64,000 bases of DNA from Anabaena subtropica FACHB-260. Lineage in GTDB: Bacteria; Cyanobacteriota; Cyanobacteriia; Cyanobacteriales; Nostocaceae. Each line of letters starts with the position of its first letter. Positions within the stretch are counted from its first letter, which is position 1. The notes below the pieces were generated by a model. It was given only the letters and a program-made list of their open reading frames with translations. It searched no databases and was not told where the DNA came from. Made by a program: the position numbers and the translations under genes. Location of the stretch: contig NZ_JACJRF010000006.1 in the NCBI RefSeq assembly GCF_014697105.1, positions 1 through 64,000 on the forward strand, read 5' to 3'. This document shows positions 22,908-32,288 of this stretch, in pieces.

Positions 22908-23174
22908 ATGCCTTGGTTTGTAAAAATAGAAGAAGGCCTGGTTGATAAATCCACCTTTGACCAATATGTACCTGCTCACCAAGCCTACGTCAGAGATTTG
23001 ATTACCAAAGGATACAAAGCCAAAACAGGTTATTGGGCGCAGTTAGGGGGCGGGATGTTACTGTTTGAGGCTGCTTCGATGGCAGAAGCTAAGGCAATTG
23101 TCGCTGATGATCCCTTGGTGAAGAACGGTTGTGTCAACTATCAACTTTACGAATGGAAAATTGTAGTCGAATAA
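22908..23174 (+). CDS. YCII-related (YciI-like) protein
   Basis: AHQAYVRDLITKG, GGMLLFEAASMAEAKAIVADDPLVKNGCV. Confidence 0.85.
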   Translation: MPWFVKIEEGLVDKSTFDQYVPAHQAYVRDLITKGYKAKTGYWAQLGGGMLLFEAASMAEAKAIVADDPLVKNGCVNYQLYEWKIVVE

Positions 23175-23210
23175 CGCACAGTTACGGAATTTGATGTTAT
23201 ATTACTAATA

Positions 23211-23304
23211 GACCTGGACCTATGCGACTGCAACGCCTAAATCTTGTCAGGACCGGAAGGTAGCAGCAACACGGGATGCTTGTAGTAGGCGTAGTCTCCG
23301 GGTC
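23211..23304 (+). ncRNA. ffs: Bacterial small signal recognition particle RNA (4.5S-like)
   Basis: Conserved apical motif GTCAGGACCGGAAGGTAGCAGC; terminal helix gacctgga / tccgggtc pairs. Confidence 0.93.
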
Positions 23305-23333
23305 GCCCTATTTATTAGGAGCTATCAGCAGCA

Positions 23334-23714
23334 ATGCCTGGTTTTGGAGATATTGTTCAAAAAGCTTTTTACCTCGGTGTCGGACTGGCTTCTTACGCAG
23401 GTGAGAAAGCTGGAGGTAAATTAACTGAACTGCGATCGCAAGTCCAAAAACTAGCAGATGAAATGGTCGCAAAGGGCGAAATGACCACAGACGAAGCCCG
23501 TCGCTTCGTGGAAGATATGATGAAACAAGCTCAACAACCCCAAGCACCAGATGAAGCCCCTGAGAAATCACCTACTTCTGAACCTCGTCGCATCGAAATT
23601 TTAGAGGAAGATGAAGAACCAACGGTGAGAGAGGAATCAACAGAAAATGTAGATCAACTACGCCGACAAGTGCTAGACCTGCAAGAAGAGTTAAAAAAAT
23701 TGCAAAAAGACTAG
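23334..23714 (+). CDS. Phasin-like coiled-coil protein
   Basis: MPGFGDIVQKAFYLGVGLASYAGEKAGGKLTELRSQVQKLADEMVAKGEMTTDEARRFVEDMM. Confidence 0.7.
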   Translation: MPGFGDIVQKAFYLGVGLASYAGEKAGGKLTELRSQVQKLADEMVAKGEMTTDEARRFVEDMMKQAQQPQAPDEAPEKSPTSEPRRIEILEEDEEPTVREESTENVDQLRRQVLDLQEELKKLQKD

Positions 23715-23881
23715 TAGCAGCTAAGTTTTTACCTTCAGCACTAGCACTAATCACAGTGTTAGCTTAGTGTGCTACTACGGGCGTAAAAATCTATAATTAT
23801 AAATGACCTAGGGTGTACTTTAGTGCTTCCAGCCAAGTAGCACTATGCGTCCTATTTTTTGCAAGCCAGGGCGTTAAGTTT

Positions 23882-24277
23882 ATGGATCAATGGCAAAAAG
23901 AGTTGTTGGAAATGGTAGAAACCGTGACCGATGAAGTAGAACGCTTCTTCCTAGGAATGAGTGAAATGGTAGATGCCTTTTTTGAGCTAACAGAAGAATT
24001 CACTGAACAAGTCCAAAACAGCATTGTTACAGAAGTTGACCAATATTTACAGGATATAACTGAGCCAATTCTGGATATTTACTGGGAATTAGAGGATGTT
24101 GTGGCGGATGTTGATCCTGGCTTTCCTTATTCCGTTGAAGCTACAACAGAACAAAATCCTGCCTGCATGGGTTGTAGCAATTACCACGGTCATGTTTATG
24201 GTGGTAACTTGTTAGTCTGTGGTATGCACCCGCATGGCTGGGATGATGGGAGTTGTCCGGATTGGGAAAAGGAATAG
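23882..24277 (+). CDS. Conserved hypothetical protein with C-terminal Cys/His-rich motif
   Basis: ATG at 23882 (MDQWQKELLEMVETV); C-terminus ACMGCSNYHGHVYGGNLLVCGMHPHGWDDGSCPDW. Confidence 0.75.
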   Translation: MDQWQKELLEMVETVTDEVERFFLGMSEMVDAFFELTEEFTEQVQNSIVTEVDQYLQDITEPILDIYWELEDVVADVDPGFPYSVEATTEQNPACMGCSNYHGHVYGGNLLVCGMHPHGWDDGSCPDWEKE

Positions 24278-24340
24278 TGCTGAGTTGTGGATGTTAAGTT
24301 ATTAGTAGTGTATCTTTACATTTCTTTGGACTAATAATTT

Positions 24341-24751
24341 ATGAGTAATTCTTCGCCGGAAACTGTATCTCAGCCTAGCCAGGAACTTAAGTATGGTGAA
24401 CGGAATATTGCGGAAGGGCAACTAATTACGTTTCCCAATCCCCGTGTGGGTAGGCGATACGATGTTAATATCACCTTGCCGGAATTTACCTGTAAGTGTC
24501 CTTTTTCTGGTTATCCCGACTTTGCCACAATTTATATTACCTACGTTCCTGATGAGCGAGTGGTGGAATTAAAGGCTCTAAAACTTTACATTAACAGTTA
24601 CCGCGATCGCTACATTTCCCACGAAGAATCTGCTAACCAGATTTTAGATGATTTTGTCGCAGCTTGTGATCCCTTAGAAGCGACCGTCAAAGCCGATTTT
24701 ACCCCTCGTGGGAACGTTCATACTGTGGTTGAAGTTCGCCATACGAAGTAA
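24341..24751 (+). CDS. queF: NADPH-dependent 7-cyano-7-deazaguanine reductase (preQ1 synthase)
   Basis: LPEFTCKCPFSGYPDFATIYITYVPDERVVELKALKLYINSYRDRYISHE. Confidence 0.96.
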   Translation: MSNSSPETVSQPSQELKYGERNIAEGQLITFPNPRVGRRYDVNITLPEFTCKCPFSGYPDFATIYITYVPDERVVELKALKLYINSYRDRYISHEESANQILDDFVAACDPLEATVKADFTPRGNVHTVVEVRHTK

Positions 24752-24907
24752 AGAACTTAGGGAGTAGGGGGAGAAACTTTTGAATTTTGAACTGATTCCT
24801 TCCTACCACCCATTTTTCTTTTTGTTTGCAAAAATTTAACTGATGCACCAAATATTCATTATATGCTTATATAACTATAGAGATATTTAGCCATATAAAG
24901 GAGTCTC

Positions 24908-25984
24908 ATGGTTAATTCGCTTGCTACTCCAGAGCCTCAAACGCTGAAGCCGGGCGTTAAAGCACCTGTACAGGAAACATTATTAACACCCCGGTTTTAT
25001 ACTACCGACTTCGATGCAGTGGCGAATTTAGATATTTCCGCCAATGAGACTGAGATTCGAGCAATTGTAGAAGAACTGCGTGCTGACTACAACCGTCATC
25101 ACTTTGTGCGTGATGAAGAATTTAAACAATCTTGGGATCATGTTACTGGAGAGAAGCGCCGCGCCTTTATTGACTTTTTGGAGCGTTCTTGCACTTCGGA
25201 ATTTTCAGGATTTTTGTTATTTAAGGAATTATCCCGCCGCATCAAATCCCGTAACCCTCTGTTGGCGGAAGCTTTTGAATTTATGGCAAGGGATGAGGCG
25301 CGTCATGCGGGATTTCTGAATAAATCAATGTCGGATTTAAACCTTTCCCTAGATTTAAATTATTTAACCAAAAATCGCACATACACCTTTTTTCCGCCAG
25401 AGTGGGTTATTTACACAGTCTACCTCTCGGAAAAAATTGGTTACTGGCGCTATATTTTGGTGCATCAACATATGCAAGAGCATCCTGAATACCAGTTTTA
25501 TCCGCTATTTCGGAAATTTGAAAGCTGGTGTCAGGATGAAAATCGACATGGGGATTTCTTTAAAGCATTGTTGCGATCGCAACCTAAATTATGGAAAAAT
25601 TGGCAAGCACGCCTGTGGGTGCGCTTCTTCCTGTTGACTGTGTTTGCTACCCATACAATGACAGTCTTTGAACGCGCATCATTTTATGAATCCATTGGTA
25701 TTCATCCGCGCAAATACAACAACAGAGTTATTCAAGAGACAAATAACACCTCAGCTAGAGCATTTCCTGTCATCTTGAATACCAACCACCCACTATTTTT
25801 CTGGCGCTTAGAACAGTGTTCAGAAAATAATCTCAAATTAGTAGCGATTAACAACAGCAAACTGCCCAAGTTCGTGAAGTTTTTCCAAAGAATACCCCCA
25901 GCCACTGCCATTTTCTGGAATATGCTACGGCTTTATTTGATTAAACCAATTGATACCGAAGCAACACGCGCTACAGTTCTTTAA
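24908..25984 (+). CDS. acsF: Mg-protoporphyrin IX monomethyl ester (oxidative) cyclase
   Basis: Di-iron motifs (EARHAGFLN, DENRHGDFFKALLRSQP), RFYTTDFDAVANLDIS N-terminus. Confidence 0.95.
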   Translation: MVNSLATPEPQTLKPGVKAPVQETLLTPRFYTTDFDAVANLDISANETEIRAIVEELRADYNRHHFVRDEEFKQSWDHVTGEKRRAFIDFLERSCTSEFSGFLLFKELSRRIKSRNPLLAEAFEFMARDEARHAGFLNKSMSDLNLSLDLNYLTKNRTYTFFPPEWVIYTVYLSEKIGYWRYILVHQHMQEHPEYQFYPLFRKFESWCQDENRHGDFFKALLRSQPKLWKNWQARLWVRFFLLTVFATHTMTVFERASFYESIGIHPRKYNNRVIQETNNTSARAFPVILNTNHPLFFWRLEQCSENNLKLVAINNSKLPKFVKFFQRIPPATAIFWNMLRLYLIKPIDTEATRATVL

Positions 25985-25993
25985 TACATCTCT

Positions 25994-26031
25994 GTGCCTC
26001 TGTGGTTACAAATTCTTCACCACAGAGACAC
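25994..26031. terminator. Hairpin between convergent acsF and glgA
   Basis: CTCTGTGG (25998-26005) / CCACAGAG (26020-26027), extended by GTG/CAC; lacks a strong U tract. Confidence 0.5.
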
Positions 26032-26043
26032 GGAAACCCAGAC

Positions 26044-27462
26044 TTACTGTTTTGTGAGGATTAATTCTGGTTGTGGCGTTTCTGGTTCTGGCAAGCCGTA
26101 CATTGAGCGATAGAGTTTGTCGTATTCTTTAGCGGATTTGTACCAACTGAAGTCTTGACTCATACCACGCTTTTGTAGTTCTTGCCATTGGGGTTTGTAG
26201 CGGAAGCCTTCCCAGGCGCGAATCATGCAGGTAAATAAATCTAGGGGTTCGTAGCGGTCAAAGCAATAGCCTGTACCTGCTTCATTTACTGGGTCGTGGT
26301 GTGATACCGTGTCAACTAAGCCCCCGGTGCGGCGGACGATGGGGACGGAACCGTAACGCAAAGCCATCATTTGGCTAATACCGCATGGTTCAAAGCGGCT
26401 AGGCATTAAGAAGGCATCAGTACCAGCGTAGATGCGGCGGGATAGGGCATCGTTATACAGGAGGTAAGTGGCCATACGTCCGGGGTAGCGGGATGCTAAT
26501 TGCCACATTTGGGTTTCGTAGTAGCGATCGCCTGTTCCCAACAAGACAAACTGAGCATCAGTATAAGCCATAAAGCGATCGAGCATTTGGATGACTAAAT
26601 CTAGTCCCTTCTGCTCAACTAACCTTGTCACCATGCCAATCAAAAAGGCATTGCTGTTAACTTCTAATCCTACTTCTTCTTGTAAAGCAATTTTGTTGGC
26701 TTTGCGTTTATCTAAAGTATCAGTAGTGAAGGTTTGAGCAATATATTTATCTGTTGCCGGGTCGTACACTTCCGTATCTATACCGTTGACAATCCCCGAT
26801 AATTTACCACTAATGAAAGATAGTAAACCTTCTATGGTTTCACCATAAGCAGGAGTCTTGATTTGCTCGGCATAGGTCGGAGAAACTGTATTTACCCTAT
26901 CAGCAAACTGGACAGCAGCCGCCATTGTATTGTGTCCCTGCATATACCAAGGACACCAAGTAATTTTCTCTAGATACCAACGCCAAGGCCCTTGATAAGC
27001 CAAATTGTGGATGGTAAAGACTGTAGTGATATCTGGTGATTGGTTCATCCACACAGGAATCATGCCTGTATGCCAATCGTGACAGTGAATAATTTCTGGT
27101 TTCCAGTAATTCCAGCAAAATTCAGCCGCACCATTGGCAAACAAGGTAAACCGCCAATCTTCATCATCGCCTGAATAAATCCGCCGGGGGGTGAAGGCTG
27201 GATGTCCAAATAAATACAAGGGAACATCAGTACCAGGCAGCACCGCTTCGTGAACTGTAAAGTCCTGAAACATGGCGTATCCCTTCCAGATTGGCTCTTT
27301 GGGAATCTCCATTTTGTCTGGCAAAAAGCCGTAATAGGGCAAGAAAATACGTACATCATGCCCCATTTTTCTCAAGACTTTGGGTAATGCACCGACAACA
27401 TCACCCATTCCCCCTACTTTTGCAACGGGTGCTGCTTCTGCTGCCACAAATAGAATCCGCAT
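26044..27462 (-). CDS. glgA: Glycogen synthase (ADP-glucose type)
   Basis: [63 protein letters not shown]. Confidence 0.95.
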   Translation of the reverse strand: MRILFVAAEAAPVAKVGGMGDVVGALPKVLRKMGHDVRIFLPYYGFLPDKMEIPKEPIWKGYAMFQDFTVHEAVLPGTDVPLYLFGHPAFTPRRIYSGDDEDWRFTLFANGAAEFCWNYWKPEIIHCHDWHTGMIPVWMNQSPDITTVFTIHNLAYQGPWRWYLEKITWCPWYMQGHNTMAAAVQFADRVNTVSPTYAEQIKTPAYGETIEGLLSFISGKLSGIVNGIDTEVYDPATDKYIAQTFTTDTLDKRKANKIALQEEVGLEVNSNAFLIGMVTRLVEQKGLDLVIQMLDRFMAYTDAQFVLLGTGDRYYETQMWQLASRYPGRMATYLLYNDALSRRIYAGTDAFLMPSRFEPCGISQMMALRYGSVPIVRRTGGLVDTVSHHDPVNEAGTGYCFDRYEPLDLFTCMIRAWEGFRYKPQWQELQKRGMSQDFSWYKSAKEYDKLYRSMYGLPEPETPQPELILTKQ

Positions 27463-27590
27463 GGTATTTTTTGTTTCCCCGATTCTGCCTATACAGTTAT
27501 CAGTTATCAGTTAACAGTTCTCAGTTTTTGATTGTTTAGTGTTTACTGACCACTGATTACTTATCTAAACATATATAGTTGACCAATCGA

Positions 27591-28562
27591 TTAAGAACCA
27601 CGTTGGATCTCTGCAAAGATTATATTTAAAATCTCTTGCGCTCCCTGTTCACGTAGACGTTCTGCTAATTGTGTACCAATTGCTTCGGCATCACTAATAG
27701 CGCCGGAAATGGTGTCTTTGACTAAGTTTTGACCATCTACACTGGCTACTATACCTGTGAGAGTTAATTCATCACCATTTATATCTGTATTTACACCGAT
27801 TGGTACTTGACAACCACCTTCTAAACTGCGTAAAAAAGAGCGTTCAGCAAGACAGCGATCGCGTGTTTGGGGGTGTTCAATAGCTTTAAGTAATGATATC
27901 AGTTCGGTATCATCAACACGGCATTCGATCCCTAAAGCGCCTTGTCCGACTGCGTGAAGAGAGATTTCTTTGGGGAGGATTTGGTGGACGCGATCGCCCA
28001 TTCCTAAGCGTTGTAACCCAGCAGCCGCTAAAATCAGACCATCATATTCGCCTGCATCCAGTTTAGCTAACCGTGTATTCAAATTTCCCCGTACATCTTT
28101 AAATGTCAAGTGGGGGAAATGGTGGCGTAACTGCGCCAAGCGTCGCAAGGAAGACGTACCAATTACCGCACCTTCTGGGAGGGTATCAATTTGTTTGTCT
28201 TTAAATTTTTCATGTACTACTAGCGCATCGGCGGGGTTTTCCCTTTCTGTGATGGCTGCTAGTGCTAATCCTTCGGGTAAGTTAGTCGGCAAATCTTTCA
28301 GAGAATGAACAGCAAAATCAATCTCTTGATTGAGCATTCCCACTTCCAGTTCTTTGGTGAATAGTCCTTTATCCCCTATTTTGGCTAGTGCTACATCAAG
28401 GATGTTGTCGCCTTGGGTAGACATGGTGTGGACTTCAAAATTGATATCTGGGAAACTGTTTTGTAATTGCTCTCTAACCCAGTATGTCTGAACTAGAGCG
28501 AGTTGACTTTTACGAGAACCTATACGTATTGTGCGTCTAGCACTGGAAACAACTGAAGTCAT
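27591..28562 (-). CDS. hemC: Hydroxymethylbilane synthase
   Basis: [44 protein letters not shown]. Start taken at MTSVVSS (28562) rather than the track start 28601. Confidence 0.95.
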   Translation of the reverse strand: MTSVVSSARRTIRIGSRKSQLALVQTYWVREQLQNSFPDINFEVHTMSTQGDNILDVALAKIGDKGLFTKELEVGMLNQEIDFAVHSLKDLPTNLPEGLALAAITERENPADALVVHEKFKDKQIDTLPEGAVIGTSSLRRLAQLRHHFPHLTFKDVRGNLNTRLAKLDAGEYDGLILAAAGLQRLGMGDRVHQILPKEISLHAVGQGALGIECRVDDTELISLLKAIEHPQTRDRCLAERSFLRSLEGGCQVPIGVNTDINGDELTLTGIVASVDGQNLVKDTISGAISDAEAIGTQLAERLREQGAQEILNIIFAEIQRGS

Positions 28563-28792
28563 AAAACAATATGTCAAACCAGGCGATAATTTAACTCTCA
28601 TCTAGACTACCGCAGTGAGTGCCTCCCTGATTGACTTTGCTCGATTTAGATTAAGTTTATTTTTGTCTTTCTTTACACTTTTTCACATTATTTAAAATTA
28701 CTCAACACTACTTGAATCAAAGGCTAGGGCTTAGGGGCTAGAGACTGGTATTTTGTATTTATGACAGTGGAATTTACTAATCCAAAATGGTA

Positions 28793-29203
28793 TTAACGGT
28801 CTGCTTGGAGATATTCTTGTAATTGCTGAGTACGCTGTTTTGTTACCTTTTCTAAGCAACTGAGATAAACACTCGGAGCTATACTTCCGCCTTCATAAGC
28901 GCTGCTCTCAAACTCACAGCTACTGTCACGAAACTTAATCCATGCTTGTTGTGCAGCAATTAACTTTTGTTGTCTGGGACGTTGTAACTTTGGTAATAGC
29001 CGTTTGTAAACTTGATTTAATTTTTTATCAGCATTTTGATAGGACAATTGTGAGCAGCGATTGATTTCCAATTGGGTTTGGGCATTGTTGCAATTGATAT
29101 TTTGCGCTAAAAATATTGCCTTTGCCGTTGTTACTGTGGGAAAAAGTAAAGTGGTGCAAGCGAGGATAGGGATTAGGCACTGAGGGATGGGTAGCTTCAT
29201 CAT
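28793..29203 (-). CDS. Lysozyme-inhibitor LprI-like (DUF1311) secreted protein
   Basis: CNNAQTQLEINRCSQLSYQNADKKLNQVYKRLL...LIAAQQAWIKFRDSSCEFE; signal peptide starts at MMKLPIPQ. Confidence 0.85.
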   Translation of the reverse strand: MMKLPIPQCLIPILACTTLLFPTVTTAKAIFLAQNINCNNAQTQLEINRCSQLSYQNADKKLNQVYKRLLPKLQRPRQQKLIAAQQAWIKFRDSSCEFESSAYEGGSIAPSVYLSCLEKVTKQRTQQLQEYLQADR

Positions 29204-29598
29204 AAATGACGCGATGTACAACTGATTTTTAAAACCCCACTCCAAACCTTTCCCCATTGGCGTTAGTCTGCCGTTAGGCAAGCTGAGAGAGGCTTTGATT
29301 TTTGCTCCCCTTTCTTGGTAGGGAAAGATTTCGGGGTGTGGAGGGTAATGGGTAAGTATAGATTTTTAATAAAAACAACAGAAAAATCAATATTACGTCA
29401 ACCCTTATACCCCTACACTCTCAAGCTAGTGTTTTACGGGTAAAGTGTAAAAAAGCAACCCTATCACGAGAGGGAAGCGATAATTACCAAAGAATGCTAA
29501 AAGTGATTTGGAGCTATAGCGATGATCCACCGTCGGTCGGAGACCATTAGCTAGGCTGGGGAATTGTCAAGCCATCGCAACTAATTATTCCATTTAAT

Positions 29599-30573
29599 AT
29601 GAATCGTTCCGCTTGCCTTATTTTTAACCCAGTTGCTGGTCAGGGTGATCCAGAAGTAGATTTAGCAGAAATTCGGGCAATCCTCGAACCAGAAATGGAT
29701 CTCGATATTTACTTTACATCAGAAGAAATTGGCGCAGACCAACTTGCACAAGAAGCTGTAGAACGGGGAGTAGAGACAATTATCGCTTCCGGGGGAGATG
29801 GTACATTATCGGCTGTGGCTGTGGCTGTGGCTAGTACTGATATCCCTTTGGGCATTATTTCGCGGGGTACAGCCAATGCTTTTGCATCGGCGTTAGCAAT
29901 CCCTGACACAATTGATGCTGCTTGTCGGACAATTTTGCAGGGAGTGACTCGTAATGTAGATGTAGCCTATTGTAATGACCTACCGATGATATTGTTGGTA
30001 GGCATTGGTTTTGAGGCGGAAACTGTGGAAAGAGCAGACAGGGAAGCGAAAAAACGCTTTGGAATGATGGCGTATATCCTGGCTGGCTTTCAAGAGTTGA
30101 GAGAATTAGAGAGTTTTGATGTAGAAATTGAAACCGAAGACAAAATCATCAAAACCACCGCCGCCGCAGTAACGGTTGCAAATGCTGCACCTCCGACTTC
30201 AGTATTAGCTCAGGGGCCAGCAGGGATTATTTATAATGATGGCTTATTAGATTTAACAATCGTAGCACCTAGCAATAAAGCAGGAGCGATCGCCGCCACA
30301 TATCACCTTTTTCAAACTGCTTCTTCTAGAAATGCTACAGAGCGAGATGACATCGGTTATTTACGAGGAAAACAATTTAAAATCACTACAGACCCACCAC
30401 AAAAAGTTGTCATTGATGGTGAGGTAGTGGGTACAACTCCAGTTGATATTAAGTGTGTACCAGAAGCCTTAAAGATTTTTGTCCCATTAGCACCAGAAGA
30501 GGAGCTAGTAGAGAAACTAGAAGGATTGCCCAATTTGACTATTGAAATGAAGGAATCAGCCGAAGAATCATAA
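29599..30573 (+). CDS. YegS/BmrU-type lipid (diacylglycerol) kinase family protein
   Basis: LIFNPVAGQGDPE, ASGGDGTLSAVAVAV, GIISRGTANAFASAL, VVIDGEVVGTTPV. Confidence 0.92.
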   Translation: MNRSACLIFNPVAGQGDPEVDLAEIRAILEPEMDLDIYFTSEEIGADQLAQEAVERGVETIIASGGDGTLSAVAVAVASTDIPLGIISRGTANAFASALAIPDTIDAACRTILQGVTRNVDVAYCNDLPMILLVGIGFEAETVERADREAKKRFGMMAYILAGFQELRELESFDVEIETEDKIIKTTAAAVTVANAAPPTSVLAQGPAGIIYNDGLLDLTIVAPSNKAGAIAATYHLFQTASSRNATERDDIGYLRGKQFKITTDPPQKVVIDGEVVGTTPVDIKCVPEALKIFVPLAPEEELVEKLEGLPNLTIEMKESAEES

Positions 30574-30598
30574 AAATGTCTCATTCTAGCTGTTGACC

Positions 30599-30633
30599 GT
30601 TAACAGTCAACAGTCAACAGTCAACAGTCAACA
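30599..30633. repeat. STRR-type heptamer tandem repeat (cagtcaa)n
   Basis: cagtcaacagtcaacagtcaacagtcaacag read directly. Confidence 0.9.
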
Positions 30634-30646
30634 GGAGTTAGTAGTA

Positions 30647-32200
30647 TTGAAACTAGTTTCTGATCCAGCAATCCCTAAAAAAATCCGCAAGATGCAGCAA
30701 CGGGTACGATGGCAAGACCCGTTAATATTACAACGGAATATTGACCAAACTCGTCTAGAAATAGCGGATGGCAAAAATGGGGACGGAAAATTCTCTTTTT
30801 TAGTAGTGGGTGATAGTGGTTCGGGGAAGCATCGGGGACACAATCCCCAGCGTCAGGTAGCAGAATTGATGTTACCCCATCATCAAGAATGTAGTTTTCT
30901 GGTGCATACTGGCGATGTCATTTATCTGGTGGGGTCGAGTGAATACTACAAGCCAAATTTTATCCAGCCTTATCGTGAGTTGATTGTAGGTGGAGAGAAT
31001 CCCCGACAGATTACTTATGACAAGATGGTTTTTAAGTCACCGATTCTTCCTGTACCGGGAAATCATGATTATTATGAGTTACCCGTATTATTAAGTTTAT
31101 TGTCTGTTTCTACTTGGCCGCTTCGCTATTTATTGCGATCGCGCTTAGATATAGATGTGGGTTTTCGTGGTTCGGGAACTGGTGATGCTTATGCTAAAGC
31201 TTTTCTCGATTATCTCAAAGCATGGCAATTACCAGGAGATTTACCTCGTCACTTAGATAAACATTATACCGTTAAGACAGATACAGGGCGTTGTCTTGCT
31301 TACCAACCAGGAAGTTTTACTCGTTTACCAAATCGTTATTACACTTTTCGCTACAGTGGGATAGATTTTTTTGCCCTAGATTCTAATACATTTAACGATC
31401 CAGAACCTTTACCTGCAACAAAACAAGGTGATAGCGATCGCTCAATTTTAACCAAGCGCCGAGATGAATTAGAGCGCGAGAAGATGGAAATGATTGAAAC
31501 TTCGGCCAAACTAAACCCGGATAACCCCAGTGAAGCGGAACGTTTAGATGATTTGCGCTCGAATGTGTCTCAAATTGAGGAAGTTATTGTTGATATCGAC
31601 AAGCAATTAACCACTGATTCTCAACCAGCGCAGACTGACACCGAACAACTAGACTGGCTCAAGCAGAGATTAATTGCATCGTGGAATAACCCCGAAGTCC
31701 GGGGAAGGGTAGTTTATTTCCACCATCCTCCTTATGTCACCGAAGCGACTAAATGGCTACAATCACAGACTTTAGCAATTCGCAGCCGCCTACGTAATGT
31801 ACTGGATGCAGTCGCTCAAGAGATCAGTGGCATCAATCAAGGTCGTCCCCTAGTAGATTTAGTATTGAATGGTCACGCTCACTGTTTAGAATATCTGCAA
31901 ACCTTCGACACCGGACATGGTGATGCAAATATGCACTGGATTGTCTGCGGTGGTAGTGGGTATAGCTTGCGCCGCCAACGCACAGAAGGAGCAGATTTAA
32001 TTGAAGCAGATAAATTAATTGCGCGATCGCATCTTTTCGTCGGTCGCAATGGTCAAGGCTCCCACAAACACCGTCCCTATTCTTGTTTGCGTATTGATGT
32101 GACAGATGATAAGCAACCTAAATTTATTGTCCGTCCTTTAGTCGCTGATTGGTATCAACGGCAATGGCACAATCATGAGCTTCCACCGTTGGTTATTTAA
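30647..32200 (+). CDS. Metallophosphoesterase (calcineurin-like)
   Basis: FLVVGDSGSG, HTGDVIYLVG, VPGNHDYYE, NGHAHCLE. The track start (30593) lies in the tandem repeat; TTG 30647 with AGGAG 9 nt upstream, or the ATG at about 30691, is more plausible. Confidence 0.88.
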   Translation: MKLVSDPAIPKKIRKMQQRVRWQDPLILQRNIDQTRLEIADGKNGDGKFSFLVVGDSGSGKHRGHNPQRQVAELMLPHHQECSFLVHTGDVIYLVGSSEYYKPNFIQPYRELIVGGENPRQITYDKMVFKSPILPVPGNHDYYELPVLLSLLSVSTWPLRYLLRSRLDIDVGFRGSGTGDAYAKAFLDYLKAWQLPGDLPRHLDKHYTVKTDTGRCLAYQPGSFTRLPNRYYTFRYSGIDFFALDSNTFNDPEPLPATKQGDSDRSILTKRRDELEREKMEMIETSAKLNPDNPSEAERLDDLRSNVSQIEEVIVDIDKQLTTDSQPAQTDTEQLDWLKQRLIASWNNPEVRGRVVYFHHPPYVTEATKWLQSQTLAIRSRLRNVLDAVAQEISGINQGRPLVDLVLNGHAHCLEYLQTFDTGHGDANMHWIVCGGSGYSLRRQRTEGADLIEADKLIARSHLFVGRNGQGSHKHRPYSCLRIDVTDDKQPKFIVRPLVADWYQRQWHNHELPPLVI

Positions 32201-32288
32201 ATTGATCCAGCAGAAGTAATAGCAATTAAACCAATTCGTGATGAATCGCCATCACAAATTATGTATAAATAAAAAATTTGTCACAAAA

